The translations under genes and the position numbers were made by a program. A DNA stretch of 64,000 bases from Neurospora crassa OR74A (Eukaryota; Ascomycota; Sordariomycetes; Sordariales; Sordariaceae), in NCBI RefSeq assembly GCF_000182925.2, contig NC_026505.1, positions 434,001 to 498,000 of the forward strand, given 5' to 3'. The notes below the pieces were generated by a model. The model saw nothing but the letters and a program-made list of their open reading frames with translations, was not told where the DNA came from and made no database searches. Positions 11,837-23,782 of the stretch are shown in pieces; positions within the stretch are counted from its first letter, which is position 1; each line of letters opens with the position of its first letter.

Positions 11837-12733
11837 TCTCAACATCTTTTTGATTTTCCTCCCGACATTCTTTTTATTTACATTTTGCCCTCAGAATTAT
11901 AACCACACATCTATCGTCCGTTATTCTCATTTGCTATGATAATTTTTTGCTACGTTTCATCCACTGACTGGTCCTCTTTCTTTTCCCGGTACCAATCACA
12001 ATTATAGGCACGAGTTCCCTCTGGCTTGTGGCTTGTCGACAACAAGATCAAATCCCCACACTTTGTCACAAGGATATACCCGCAAACAAAGAGCTGGATG
12101 AACTGCACCTTTCAGGGGCTTTGTTTACATAGAACAGACGAACTAGTTCGTGATGAAAAGTTGACAAGTTCCTGGGTGGGGCAGCACAGCACGTCCAAGC
12201 AGCGACCACGACACTCCATCGTAAAGAGTCATGGTTTTGTGCTTGACATTCAAATTCAGGCAAGATCAAGGGTCACTGGAAAATCCCAACAGCCCACTGC
12301 GCGAGCAACAGCAACCCCGGTTTATTCTTATTTTCTTCTCTTTTTCCCTGCCTTTGATCCTTGTCTTTGTCTGCTTGTTTGTTCGTTCGCGCCCACAATG
12401 CCGACGCCTAGGAAAAGAATAGACCGCAGTCCTGTAGGGGAAAGAAAAAGGCGGAATAATGAAATCTAACTCTTTTGCCGGTGCTTGGGACAAAGAAGTA
12501 TGCGTTGCCGTAGTCGTCTTGGTACGAGCGTACCTACTTTTGAAGCGCAAAATAAGGGGGAAAATTCAAGAAGCAAAAGTGCCACTCCGGATGGACAGTC
12601 AGTCCGTCCCCAATGCTTAATGCCAATGCTGAAGGGAAGAAAGCCAACGGAAAGTTACTCAAAGGAACATCCAAACAAACATGATTTCAACATGAATGCC
12701 GATATCATGGACAATCAGCAATACGCCTGACAA
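11837..12733. other. Intergenic, no supported gene
   Basis: Overlapping, motif-free frames only. The right end is the 3' flank of the minus-strand gene that stops at 12734. Confidence 0.5.
11847..11851 (+). terminator. RNA polymerase III terminator of tRNA-Glu
   Basis: Run of five T on the non-template strand starting 11 nt after the tRNA end. Confidence 0.75.
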
Positions 12734-15700
12734 TCAAGGCGACTGAGATGGCCTAGGCGGTGTATATTCTCGCCCAACGCTCGGTTTTGCGCGGGTAAAG
12801 GTTTCGGGCGGTGACCACGGTGACTCTCTTGTTGCAGTCGAGTCGAACATCCGCGATACCCAGTACAATTCGTGCTCCCAACAGCCTTGGGCTGGCGTCT
12901 TGGGAATGCTATCCACTGTGTCCGAGTCAGCAATGGCTCTAATTAGCCCACATTACGACAACACCTACACTTGCTCTTTCCCGTATTCGGATCAACGCTC
13001 TTCAACTGCTCAACAGTCCATCGCAAAAGCTCGGCTTGCTCTGGTTCCAGAGTGTTCAACTTGGTATCGGCAATGTCATCCCAGTCCAGACGCATGAGGT
13101 CGGCGCGTTTGAAGTACTGCCAGTAGGCCAGAAGAACCACGCCACCGTGTTGTACCTCCTCGACAAAAGCACTCTCGACAAAGTCAGAGGGAGAATTGGG
13201 ACTCGGCCCGATCGGTCCATAACGGGTTTCCTATGCAACCAACAGTTAGCTCCTCTTGCCTCATCTACGAGAAAATGGATTCCACACACCTGTTGCCTGC
13301 CTCCCGAGTTATCTCTGACCCGACGATACCGATCGAATGAGATACAGCTGACTTGATGGAGAAACAAGAATGTCACCAGATAAATGGTGAACCAATTCTG
13401 CATATCACTCGATGTGATAAGCTTCTCGTAAAGCTTCAGCACTCGGGGAGCGAGGATTTTATAAATACGCTCGTGCCGAATGCTATCAAACTGGGCAACA
13501 ATCATGCGGGGCACGTCGACCCGCCCATAGAGCGGGTAGTCATCCTTGTAGACTGGTTTCATATCAAGCGTGTCGGAGCTGCTATCTAGCCATGCGGACC
13601 CTATACCATGGCCTGGAGAACTTTATCAGCATGGCTTTTCAAGGCATTGGAGGAGGGTACTTACGGATGGCAAACCAGAGACGGACTGCATTCGTCAGCA
13701 GCTCTCTCTTGTCCCTTTGACGCCTGGCTTCTATGTTATTTTTGCTGTGCTTGTCTTCTGTCGTCTTCTAGACGGGTCCCGTTAGTGACGGCGATCTGCA
13801 CACTGAAACAGGCAAGACACTTACAGTAAGTGAGCGGCACATTTCGGCAATGGTGGCGAAGGTCCGCTTCACGATGCCGTCGGATTTCTCAACCGCCTCC
13901 TCGAGTCCAAGAAGGGCGTTGGCGTTGATATATTGGTTGAACTGGGCAGCAGCATTTTCCACATTAACCAGGCAAAATGGCTGCAAAGGCTGAACCGCGG
14001 GATAGCCGTTGGCAACGTATCTTCGCTCGTTGATATCGGTAGGAGCCGGGTTAAAACGACGGACTTCCAACACGATGGGCGCCTTGCATAGTCGTACAAC
14101 CACCTTGGGTTCATTGCACAACCCCTGAACCATTTCGACGCGGCGAGTAGAGCCCAACTGGTCGCTCACATCGACATCGACAACTTGAGTATGTGTGAAG
14201 CGCTTCGTCAAGTTCAATCCGCCGGCGCGGAAGATCCTTATCCCGATGATCTTGTCGCGAAGACAAGGGATGTTGTGGATGGTCTTTTTCGAGTCTTTGG
14301 AAAATTGGAGGCATGATTTACACGGAGCATCACGGTTGTGTGGCTCTTGTGGGTTGGGGTGGCACTTTTTCCTGGTTAGCACGTAACTTCGTATTTGTCG
14401 TGGTATCAACAGTACTTACCCGGATTCGCTGATTGTGGCATCTTATACAAGCGCCCATGCTACGAGTGTCACACGTTGCTTTCCGCTTGTCTTCTTCCAG
14501 CGGGCCACGCTTCTTCTTCTCGACCGAGCCTCTCCGCAAAGCATTCTCTGTCCTGGTCGAGCTGCCGGCGCCGACCAAACCCATGTTGGACCCAGTCAAG
14601 GTATGGGAGAGGTCCTCATAGGAGCCGCGCAACGGTGTTGACACAGGCACAAGTTCACGCTCTTCAAAGTCAGAGTCGCCCGCCAGTCCTGTCTTCACGA
14701 CTCTATCCTCTCTGTCCTTTATGACCTCCACCCATCGTTGCTGTTGTTCTACAATGTGATCTTGTGGATACCCAGCTGCCGATGTTGAAGGCACAAACAT
14801 GGATGTTTCTGTCGGGGCCATGATAGAACGACTTACCTCGGACCCACGCATGACTTGAACACGGCCATATCCCATAGTCTGGTCCATGGGGGTTGGGAAT
14901 CGGGAACTGTTTGGGTTTGGCTCGGATAAGACGGGGTTGCTTGACGCACCGTAGACGTTCAACTGGCTCTGTGGTTGAAAAACGTAGGTCATATAATTGT
15001 GACCGTGCGGAGAGAAGCATGGAGAGGACATGGCAACACTGTCAGGATGGGGCGACGAGAAGGAAGATATATCGAGCGTCGTGTGTGACTGCAAGGTTTG
15101 ACAGAAAGTGACCGATTCTTGGGCATAGCTGTCGGTTTTTTGGCCCATCCCCGGGGTGTTTGGCACTCTGAAACTATCACCACCAGGGGTGTCGTCGACC
15201 TTGAAGTCACTGATTGACGATTGATAGGTTGAATAGACATTTTCTGGAGGAGGGGCAACTGCAGCCGACTGGGAGAAATAATGGGGTTGAGTTACCGGGG
15301 AATATGGGGCCAAGGCCGGGCACGCTTCTGAGAGGTTGTTCCGTATTGTCGGGTCTGCAAGCGAATGATGGATTGGCCCGAATTGCCCCGGTTCTGCAAG
15401 GCTAGTGAGAAACCGGCCTCAACAGTGTTTGCCCGGTGAACTAAACATACCTGGCAGCGCGCCTTGTAATGCATGCTGATATGCGTAAAACTCCTCTAAA
15501 ATGGGGCCACGATCGGAAAAAAGGTACGACACATCCTGTGCCCCTGGCAGTGAGGCAGAGGTGGAAGGGATGAGACTGGGGGGCCTGCGGTCATAGCCTG
15601 CGGAATCCCCTTCTCGTTTTCTTTTGTTTAAGCGGACATCAGCACCCGTCGGGCCCACTGCATGAGGTATCGTAGAATGGAAAACCTGGTGTTGCGCAAA

Positions 15701-15903
15701 ACACGGGGTGTTATTAGCCAGGACAGCAAGTAGTAGGCCTTGGCTCCAAAACTTTGGACAGGCGATCAAGCTAGGCGTCTCGAGGATATCAGGGGAAACA
15801 GAGCAAAGCAAATGTGTGTGTGGGAAGAGCGGGAACTTGCATGTGAAGTTGGCTTTGCAGCGAACAAGGAGGCATTGTAGCCGGTGTTGTTTGGGTGGCC
15901 CAT
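12734..15903 (-). CDS. Putative fungal regulator with an internal Zn2Cys6-like zinc cluster
   Basis: Eight-exon model on the minus strand: 15841-15903 (tentative), 15451-15685, 14420-15393, 13825-14364, 13665-13767, 13290-13612, 12969-13230 and 12734-12915, about 893 residues. All phases join, and most introns are 52-59 nt with clear branch sites. Splicing at 14365-14419 creates CIRCHNQRIRC followed by PCKSC and a later Cys: spacing C-X2-C-X6-C-X13-C-X2-C-X15-C at about residues 415-458. This resembles the Zn2Cys6 cluster of fungal transcription factors, but the last spacing is long and it lies mid-protein. The N-terminal part is rich in Ser, Pro, Gln and Asn, with a basic NKRKRE segment. The C-terminal half (VRLWFAI, HGGVVLLAYWQYFKR) is helical and looks like a conserved fungal domain. 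The first intron uses a GC donor (GCAAGT); this start is uncertain, although the ATG context (AAGATGG) is good and the next exon has no in-frame ATG. Confidence 0.72.
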
Positions 15904-16588
15904 CTTGTGTTCCCTCAGTTCGAGGTAAAGCAATTGCCTAGGTAGGGGGTAGGAGGTTGGTGGTCCGTGTCGTGTGTGAGGATTGGTCGCCTTGGGACGA
16001 GTGTGGTCAGGGAACCCAGATGCAACACGCCAGTTGATGTGACGACGAGGAAGCTCATTCACGGGGGTCAAACCGGAACCACGCTGGATCTAGCAAGCAT
16101 AATTCGTTCGCGGCAGGCGTGATTGTCATGGAGCGGGATGAGAGCAGCCTCCGAGCACCCAAACATGGCAAGGCACGAGGGAAGCCGGTGAGGATGACGA
16201 GGCCGGGTAGGCAAATCCTGTGGGGTCGGCTCGGCCTTTGGGAGGTAAGGTACTGTTGTAGTAGGACTGTAGGAGGAGGGCCACGCAGCACGTTGCACGA
16301 GGGCGGCCAACAAGGGGGCGGCGATGAGACGAAAAAGGGGGCGGAACGGCCCAGCGGAACGAGGCAGAGGAAAGTAGAGGCGACAACTGAAGGCGAGGGC
16401 GGGCGCTCACTCTGGAGAGGTGTGTACTTTGATGTTATCGGCGGACCTGTAGATGAAGCAGCCCTGGCCGTGACCCAAACATGGGAGCGTCTGAAAAGGG
16501 AGTGGAAGCCCTGGAAGGAAACCTGGGTGTTTGGGCTTGCTGCGAGGTTGCGTTGACGGGACACAGAGGTTAAGCTTGATTCCCACAA

Positions 16589-16618
16589 GTGTGGTTGTGT
16601 GTGTGTGTGTGTGTGTGT
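16589..16618. repeat. GT dinucleotide microsatellite
   Basis: Nearly uninterrupted GT run of about 15 units with one GG interruption. Confidence 0.9.
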
Positions 16619-18017
16619 AAGAGGAAACCCCGGAGCCCCTTGATTTGTCAACAGAGAGAGGGCAAAAAACTTGAGCCTGAGACTGGGAGAGAGAGATGAG
16701 GCGGAGAGTGAGTAAGTGGTTCGCGGTGCAAAAAAAACCGCGTGAGGGAAGCGGGCGTGTATACTTTGGGGAAGGTAACGTAAACGTGACACTGTCAGTC
16801 AGGTCCCTCTCTATTACTGGTACTAAGTCCGAGGGGAGCAATGAAGAGGGCCTCGGCTGGCTGTACCACCACCATCTTTTTACTAACGCTGCTGCTGACT
16901 GACCAGGGGGGTGGACTGCCCAGCGGACGTGTGCCAGGATCTTGAACGTGACTTGCCGTAGCGAAGAAGCTGAGGTGCGTGAGAGGCCAGAAGCTGAGCC
17001 AGACGTGGGAGGGCAGCCTGTACTACGGCGCAGGCATGTGTGTGCCCCGCCACCCGTGATACGTGAGACGCCCGATAGGAGACCTCCCGAGATAACAGCC
17101 ACGATCGAGGTTAGCGAGGGGTAAAGGTAGCTGTCGACAGCTGACCGTGACAAACTAGTGTATGAGGAGTCCGTTGTAGTGTCAGTCAGTTACAAGGGCG
17201 TCGGCGAAGCCTCCGAATAAGGTGATTGACCAATCTGATTCGCGTAAATGAAAGTATTTGGACGCCTTGTTCTGCGTACTCATACTTTGTCACTTTTCCT
17301 GCTCGGCGGCTACTATTCGTACCCGTGAGTGCAACAGACATATTGGGCAGGCTACCTGTCAGCCTGTCAGAGGCTGTTACATACAGTCTGTTGGGTTGGG
17401 TGTCCTGCCTTGTGGAGTGCATAGTTGGGACGGCAGCTGGACGATGTTGGACATCCCATGAGGCCATCCACTGTTACATTGGCATGTTGATAACCTCATG
17501 CCATGAGACAAGTCGTCATCACGGGATGTGGGCCCTTTACAGCTGGGTAAGGGACCTTGGGGACCTTGATCAAAGGCTTAGGTTTGTCCCGCGTGGGGTG
17601 GGAACGGTGGATACTTACTCGCCACTGCTCATGGCATTCAGAAGCAGCCCAACGACCAACGACGTCTTGATTTCTTGGTGCTTGCCCCAGACTTGAAGGA
17701 TCCAAGCTTTCGCACATTTGGTGGCCATGAATGATTTTTCGTCCAAGAAAAGACTTGATGAACACTTTCTGCGTGGGACGAGGACGCTGAACACAACCCG
17801 AGTGCCGGTCAAGAACAAGGACAGGCAGTGGAACTTGCCGGGCGCCTTCAGTTTGCGCTATTGGAACCTGAGATCACGGTCTGGATCCCATGTCGTGTAA
17901 TGGTGGGAAGACCTCCGAGTCGTGACACTGTTCCTGTCTCAAGGATCACTGCAGTGGTTCTATGTGGGAAGTGGGTGGGAAAAGAAGCATTGTAATGCGC
18001 TGGTTGAGGAAAGGAAG

Positions 18018-18065
18018 AAGGGAAAAAAAAAAAAAAAAAAAAAGGAAAGAAAGAGAAAAAAAAAA

Positions 18066-18097
<32 letters not shown>

Positions 18098-18110
18098 AGG
18101 AAGAAAAAAC
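18018..18110. repeat. Polypurine tract (A/G only)
   Basis: About 90 nt of only A and G on the plus strand: a long A run, then GAAA units in tandem. It is a mirror-symmetric polypurine tract of the kind that can form triplex DNA. Confidence 0.9.
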
Positions 18111-19140
18111 AGCAAGCTTTATCACAGGTGGGAGGAGGGACCAGGAAAGAACCAGCCAGGAGAGGGTACTTGAGGAGAGCCCCTTGAGCTGCTGCCTCTC
18201 ATTAGGCGACTGCCTGTACCGGTCAATTCGCATTCAACCAGTGTTCGGGGAGGCAATAAAGCTGGAGAAGCTGCCTTGCCTTGCTAGGGCAAAGATAGGC
18301 TGGATTCTAAGGGGAAAACCCTGCCTTGAGACCGAGGTGACAATCGTGTAAGAAAAGGTACAAGAGAGTGAATATTCTTGGATGTATACAATGGTGGTGG
18401 TGGTGTCCATAGGCGTTATGGTCCGAATATTTAGTAGTGTAGCATTGGATCCCAGCTCTTGGATGGCGGGGTTGGTTGGTTGGCGATTGGGAACGAAACG
18501 ACGAGGGAAGCCGGCGACCTCGATCCATGTCCCTGCCTGCCTGCCCCTCGATGCCCCTCGATGAAGACCACAAGATCCACGTTCGACGAGCCGTCACAAC
18601 TGAAATGATGGCAGCCTGGAGTGGAGACAGGACTGCCGGTGAGTGAGGGAAAGAGGGATTCAGCCCCAGGAAGGACTGGAGCGTCTGGCAACTTGAAGTG
18701 GAAAGGAAGTGGAAGATGTGGAAAGGCAGGCGCCCAAATGGAGAAGGTAAGGAAGGGAAAGAACTAAGTGAACAGTTGCGTCCCGTGTCAGTGAAATTGC
18801 CAGTCACGGTGCAGTGCATTGATCATGGTTCAGTTCGGATGCCTGTTCGACCAACGAGACTGCAGCGTTGAAGGAAACCGGTGTGTGCAACGTGAACGTT
18901 CCTTCCACATCTGGGGGGACGCTACTATAGCAAAAGTTCATTGGAGTGCTACCTCTATGGCAATCACGACGCCGAATGGAAAGTGCAGTGCATCAACTGC
19001 AAGTTCCATGTCGCGCTTGACAGAATGACAGTACATACCAATACACGTTACGACGGGATTCGACAAGTCGCCCACGGCGAAACCTCCGAGACGTACGCTG
19101 GCTCCCATTACCCGGTAACATGTTGTCGGCACGATCAATC

Positions 19141-19293
19141 TATGTATGTATGTATGTATGTATGTATGTATGTATGTATGTATGTATGTATGTATGTATG
19201 TATGTATGTATGTATGTATGTATGTATGTATGTATGTATGTATGTATGTATGTATGTATGTATGTATGTATGTATGTATGTATGTATGTATGT
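19141..19293. repeat. Long perfect TATG tetranucleotide array
   Basis: About 38 uninterrupted TATG units over 153 nt. It reads as repeated Met-Tyr-Val-Cys in all three plus frames, which makes spurious open frames. Confidence 0.95.
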
Positions 19294-20127
19294 CTAGGTA
19301 TGCATCCTGTGACTGCGTCTTACTTGTTGTTTGGACGCTAATGAAAGATTACAAGTAAGTGGATGGTGTTTGTTCTGTTGGACGTGTAATGATGAGATGA
19401 CTTTCCCTCCTTTAGACTTATACTATCTTAGCTACCTGCAGTTTGCCCAGTCTAGCTGCGACAGCAAATGTATCTTTGATATAAGGCGACCATTGACAGC
19501 CGCACACACATGCTCATTTCACGTCAGTATGGTACTGCATGTACGGTGTCGAAACATACAGTGCCTGCCGCCACTCACTGCCCTGTCTTTTATCCATGTC
19601 ACTGCAGGCGGCCCGGGGTAGCTTGTTGCTCCTTCCCGAGTCCTTAGGTCTTCCTCCAAAGTCGTCAACGGTAGTACGCGTCTTTCACTTGGGACAGTCG
19701 GCGGACGCAACAGGCATCTTCCCACAGTAGCACAACCTCTGCCAACCTGAAGCAAGAAGAAGAAAGAAGCAACCTCCAGGAATTTGGAGCCAAGGAACGA
19801 ACTTGGAGCAACCACCAGCATCAGGCCATTATCCATTTGGGTCTGTCTCTATTCGCGACTTCGCTCAACCATCAACTACTGGTACCTAATTGTCCATCGA
19901 CGTCTGACGGGATCTCGTCCCCCACGCCGGCTTCCACCGTGTCTGTTTTTTTTTTTTCTTTTTTTTTCTTTTTTTTCCCTCCTCAACTTCGAACCTCAGA
20001 CCAGACCGCCGGTACTGCCAACCAAGCCAATCAATGGCGCGGTTTTCGTCCGGACATGGTTGATTGACCATCTCGCGTCAATGTCGCCGATCTTCCGTCT
20101 TCTCCTGGTCCTGGAAACCCACTTTCC

Positions 20128-21830
20128 ATGGCTACCTCTAGCATCACTCCACCACCGGACACACACGCTCGCTCTCTTTCAATTGTGACCAAGGGGAACC
20201 GTATCAGTAGTACGTCTAATACAATAATACAGAACGACAGTACCGCCTATACTCGTCCACTAACACTCTCCGATCCAGACACATCCAGCAAGGACAGCCG
20301 AACCTTTGAACCCCCGAATCGCAAGTTGTCAGGTCGGATACCCCAAGCTGGATAGTCCAGGCTCGCTCTTCGCCCCATGTCCTGATCGTCCTCTTTCTTC
20401 AGTCCCTTGATTTGAGAGTTTCGACGACGAGAGCGTACTAGGCCCCGGTGCCCTGGACTTAACCCTTCTTAGCTAGCAACCCTTTCCCTTTCCCTTGCCC
20501 TTCTCCTTCTCTTAGTCTCCGGCGGATTGGTCTGGTTACACGAGAGACGGGACGGACAGCCCCAGCTGGACGGAGCATGCAGAGTGGAAGCCACCGCTCA
20601 TCATACATTGCTGTCACGGCATATCTCTCGACAGCCATCGAACCCAGCAGCCGGTGCCAATCGTATTGATCGCCTTCCCGTTGATGTGCTGGTGGTCTCG
20701 CTGTGGTCCCTCGACCGAGAAACGAGACACCCGGCACTGCTTGACTTGACAGCATATTGTCCGGAGACCGGATCTTCCAAGCCTGTCATCATGGAACGTC
20801 CGCTTTGCCTCCCTGCCGGTCCTTGTTTGTCGAGCTGGCAGCCCGAGGACAGCAATCCGGAGAACTCGAGGCGTATTCCCGGATATTGGAATTCTTCACA
20901 GCAAATCTGAAGCAGCCATGTCGACAATCTTCCCCGTCCATGGTTGCAGCGGCGGTGTTGCATAACGCAGTATTACCGTCAACGATAACATGCAGCTCCT
21001 CTGGAGCATGACATCAGTTGCTCGCCTCAACGACAGAGCTCTCGAGTTTTTTCCAAGCATGATCCGCGAGACCCGCCGTTCAAGCACCTGTTCGCTCCTA
21101 CAGATGCAACTACACTGGACATTTGGTTCGGTCTAGCTAACAGCATGTCGACATCACCACGACAGCGCCAGCCCCCAAGCTGCCCACTTCTGGAATGCAC
21201 ATTGGCGACATCTTACTGGTCGAGCCTTGGTCCCTGAAAGCCTTCTTCGACTTGCCCCAAACGACTACCACCTTGGTGTAGCAGCCGAGCTCTTGACGTA
21301 TCAGGTGTCAGCAAGCCCGGCATTGGACGGCTGTCAAGTGATGTACCATCTGGACTGCATGATGGGGAAAGAAAAATTCTCTACACGAACGACTGTGGGC
21401 CCTCGGAAATCCACAAGACACGCCGGGCTTGAACCCAGATCTAAGAAGGATGCAGTTCCTACTGCCGGCGGACCCATGGGCCAGGTGAGCAATCATGAAC
21501 TATGCGTAATCGCCACATGATTGCTTATACCCGTGGACCAGGAGCATGGAGCCTTCGTTCGTCCATTCCTCCCCGGACTATCAGGGTCTCCCCGAGTTCG
21601 ACAATGGGTTGAATCCGATATAGTCCTTCGTCCGCAGCTTATATTTTACAACGCATCTTTTCATAAGGGTCCGCGCGCCAACTGGGGGCCACTGTCAGTC
21701 GTGTCCGAAGGAACATATGCCGCTAATTCCAAGCCCCCTCATTTTCCATTGCTGGACCAATATTGGCTCTTGCCACGGGAATACGTCGTCTCAGCATTCT
21801 CCTCCGTGCTTGACTTGATTCCATGACACC
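20128..21830 (+). pseudogene. Possible decayed protein gene, family not recognised
   Basis: Protein-like segments follow one another on the plus strand but in changing frames with stops between. They are 20128-20352, which starts with ATG and is Ser/Thr/Pro-rich (SSITPPPDTHARSLS); a frame near 20520-20600 (GYTRDGTDSPSWTEHAEW); one near 20663-20760 (NRIDRLPVDVLVVSLWSLD); one near 20830-20930 (VELAARGQQSGELEAYSRIL); and pieces up to about 21830. The composition looks like one eroded multi-exon gene, perhaps a regulatory protein. I cannot name the family, and some frame changes could be introns I failed to place. The base composition is ordinary, so RIP is not the obvious cause. Confidence 0.3.
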
Positions 21831-22218
21831 CACCGGTCTAACCCACAGGACGACCGCCTTCGCCACGAGTCCACGAACGCCCAACGATGTGCGATAACGG
21901 ATGCCGGCCTGGTCGTGTCAAATTTGGGCCTCTCCGCACGGGATGTTGAGCGACCTTGGGCGTCGAGATGCTTCACAAAAGGAAAGCCGTTTGATGACCC
22001 ACACCAATGTGCCCCCTTCCGTTGCCCCCTGGGACAATCTCTGCCAGGCCAATCATCAACCTCTAGTAGGCCAACAAACACAAATGTCTCCGTTGAACAG
22101 GGCACCGACTAGAAACACATAAATGGCGTTCCATTTCTTCACGATGATATCCAGGTGACGACTGCTCTACCACCCCTCATCTGACATATCGACTTCTCAT
22201 CTTCACATACGCCTCTGA
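21831..22218. other. Upstream region of the dioxygenase gene
   Basis: No gene seen. It probably contains the promoter and leader of the gene starting at 22219, which is preceded by a CA/CT-rich stretch. Confidence 0.5.
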
Positions 22219-23782
22219 ATGTCCTATTCTTGGATTCCTGTGCCTGACATGGAGAAGCTCGGAACTATCAAGGCTCGGGAGGAACCACTGCAGCGAGAGT
22301 CTGGTGCCGCCACTCCAAATAATCTCAACCTCGGTCTTGTTGGTTCGATGGCCGGGAATGTCATCCTCCCTCCCAAGTCACCTGTTATCCACGTAGACGA
22401 AAAGGGGATCGAAGAAGTTCGGCAGGCACTGCAAGCCTGCGCCGGTCAGTACCATATGTTCATGTACGACAGAATATAGCAATCTCTGACGCTATCCAGA
22501 CCTTGGACTCGCTGGGGATATGATCAACAAGGCCAGCTTTCCCCTCCCCACTTTCCATGTCGTGCTGGATGAGGCCAGGCGTCAAGTCCATGAAGGTCAG
22601 GGGTTCGTCATTATCAGGGGCATCGGCCTTTCTGATTCGGCCCAGAATAACAACAACATGTTCCTGGGCTTGGCGAGCTACATCGGAGATGTGAGAGGTG
22701 CTCAGGACAAGCAAGGGTCCATGCTCAGTAAGTATATCAACCTTGAGAGCTACCTGGTACTCCTATAGCTTTCCATGGCAGCACAAGAGTTACTGACAAG
22801 TATCTGATAGCTCATGTAACTGCTTCCAAATCCTGGACTGTTCCTCCTGAACTCCGTCACGGTATCCACACCAACACCGGCTTGGTGAGTCTTCATGTTC
22901 CGTCAACTCTCATGCATAAGTCAAAGCCCGGCATTCGAACAATTTGCTAATGTACAGTAGGCCTGGCATAATGATATGGGCACCGATGTGATTGCGCTTC
23001 ACATTCGATCATTGGCCGAGGAGGGCGGGAACACCTTCGTGGCTTCTTCATGGACCATATACAAGGAATTGGCGACGTCATACCCTCAAGTTCTTGAACT
23101 TTTGTGTGAGCCATGCTGGCCAATCCAAGTGTACGTCCCTGGAAATCTTGTTGTCTTTCGGCTAGTCCCGAGATACAACCTGTCACATCCCAAAAAGCCA
23201 TTTGCCCAAGCATGTGCTGACGCTGCAGGGGTTATCCATAGTTCTGGAAATCCTCCCCGACACATTGTCGCACCTTTGGTGCAAATCTACAACAATAGGG
23301 TCTATCTCAGCGCCGATCCGGGTCGTCTAGGTCTCCATCCCGTCACCGCTAAAGCCAGCCTGAGCTCTTCCATTCCAAGCCTCACCACTTTGCACCTCCA
23401 AGCCCTTGAGATTCTATCTGAGCTCGCGACCAGACATCGGTTGATGCTAGATACTAGGCCCGGGGATATTCTTTTCATCAACAACTGGGCCCTCATACAC
23501 GCGAGGGATTCGTACAAGGATCCGAAAGACGGCCCCGGTCGTCACCTGGTTAGATTGTGGCTCAGGAATTCCGAGTTAGGTTGGAAGGTCCCCGAGTCCA
23601 TGAGGGTGCCCTGGGAGGCCGCCTTTGGCCCCAATGGAGACGGATATCCGACTGGAGTTACGCGCAGAGAATATCCGCTTGCTCCGTCCCACGAGTACAA
23701 GCCACCAAAGTACACGGCTGGCTCGGCAGCATTTGTCCTGGACGATGAAGATGAAGTGAATGGCGGGAATACCGAGCCCTGA
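22219..23782 (+). CDS. TauD/TfdA-family Fe(II)/2-oxoglutarate-dependent dioxygenase
   Basis: Five exons: 22219-22444, 22500-22727, 22811-22884, 22961-23130 and 23242-23782, about 412 residues. Donors are GTCAGT, GTAAGT, GTGAGT and GTACGT, branch sites CTGAC/CTAAT, and all phases join. The fold is the clavaminate synthase-like jelly roll. The iron-binding HxD motif is in AWHNDMGTD (exon 4). The distal His is in NNWALIHARDS and the 2-oxoglutarate-binding Arg in GRHLVRLWLRN (exon 5). The last intron joins WPIQV to SGNPPRHIVAPL and removes an in-frame insert of 37 codons that interrupts a conserved segment. The family hydroxylates or desulfonates small substrates with Fe(II), O2 and 2-oxoglutarate; fungal members act in taurine/sulfonate use or in secondary metabolism. 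The substrate is unknown. There is no signal peptide, so it is probably cytosolic. It appears intact although both flanks look decayed. Confidence 0.88.

Larger units (their letters stand above)
15904..20127. other. Long intergenic stretch with microsatellites, no supported gene
   Basis: It probably includes the promoter and leader of the minus-strand gene starting at 15903. The minus-strand frames of about 245 codons at 16055-17153 contain translated simple sequence and no recognisable domain. Simple repeats lie at 16589-16618, 18018-18110 and 19141-19293, and a T/C tract at about 19945-19980. Confidence 0.5.

Noticed and set aside
11572-11853. Plus-strand open frame
   Set aside because: It runs through the tRNA-Glu gene and has no independent support.
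16055-17153. Two minus-strand frames of about 245 codons
   Set aside because: They translate a GT microsatellite and Ser/Pro/Leu-rich sequence, start without clear ATG support, and lack splice or domain evidence.
18941-19358. 'MYVC' repeat proteins
   Set aside because: They are translations of the TATG microsatellite in all three frames.
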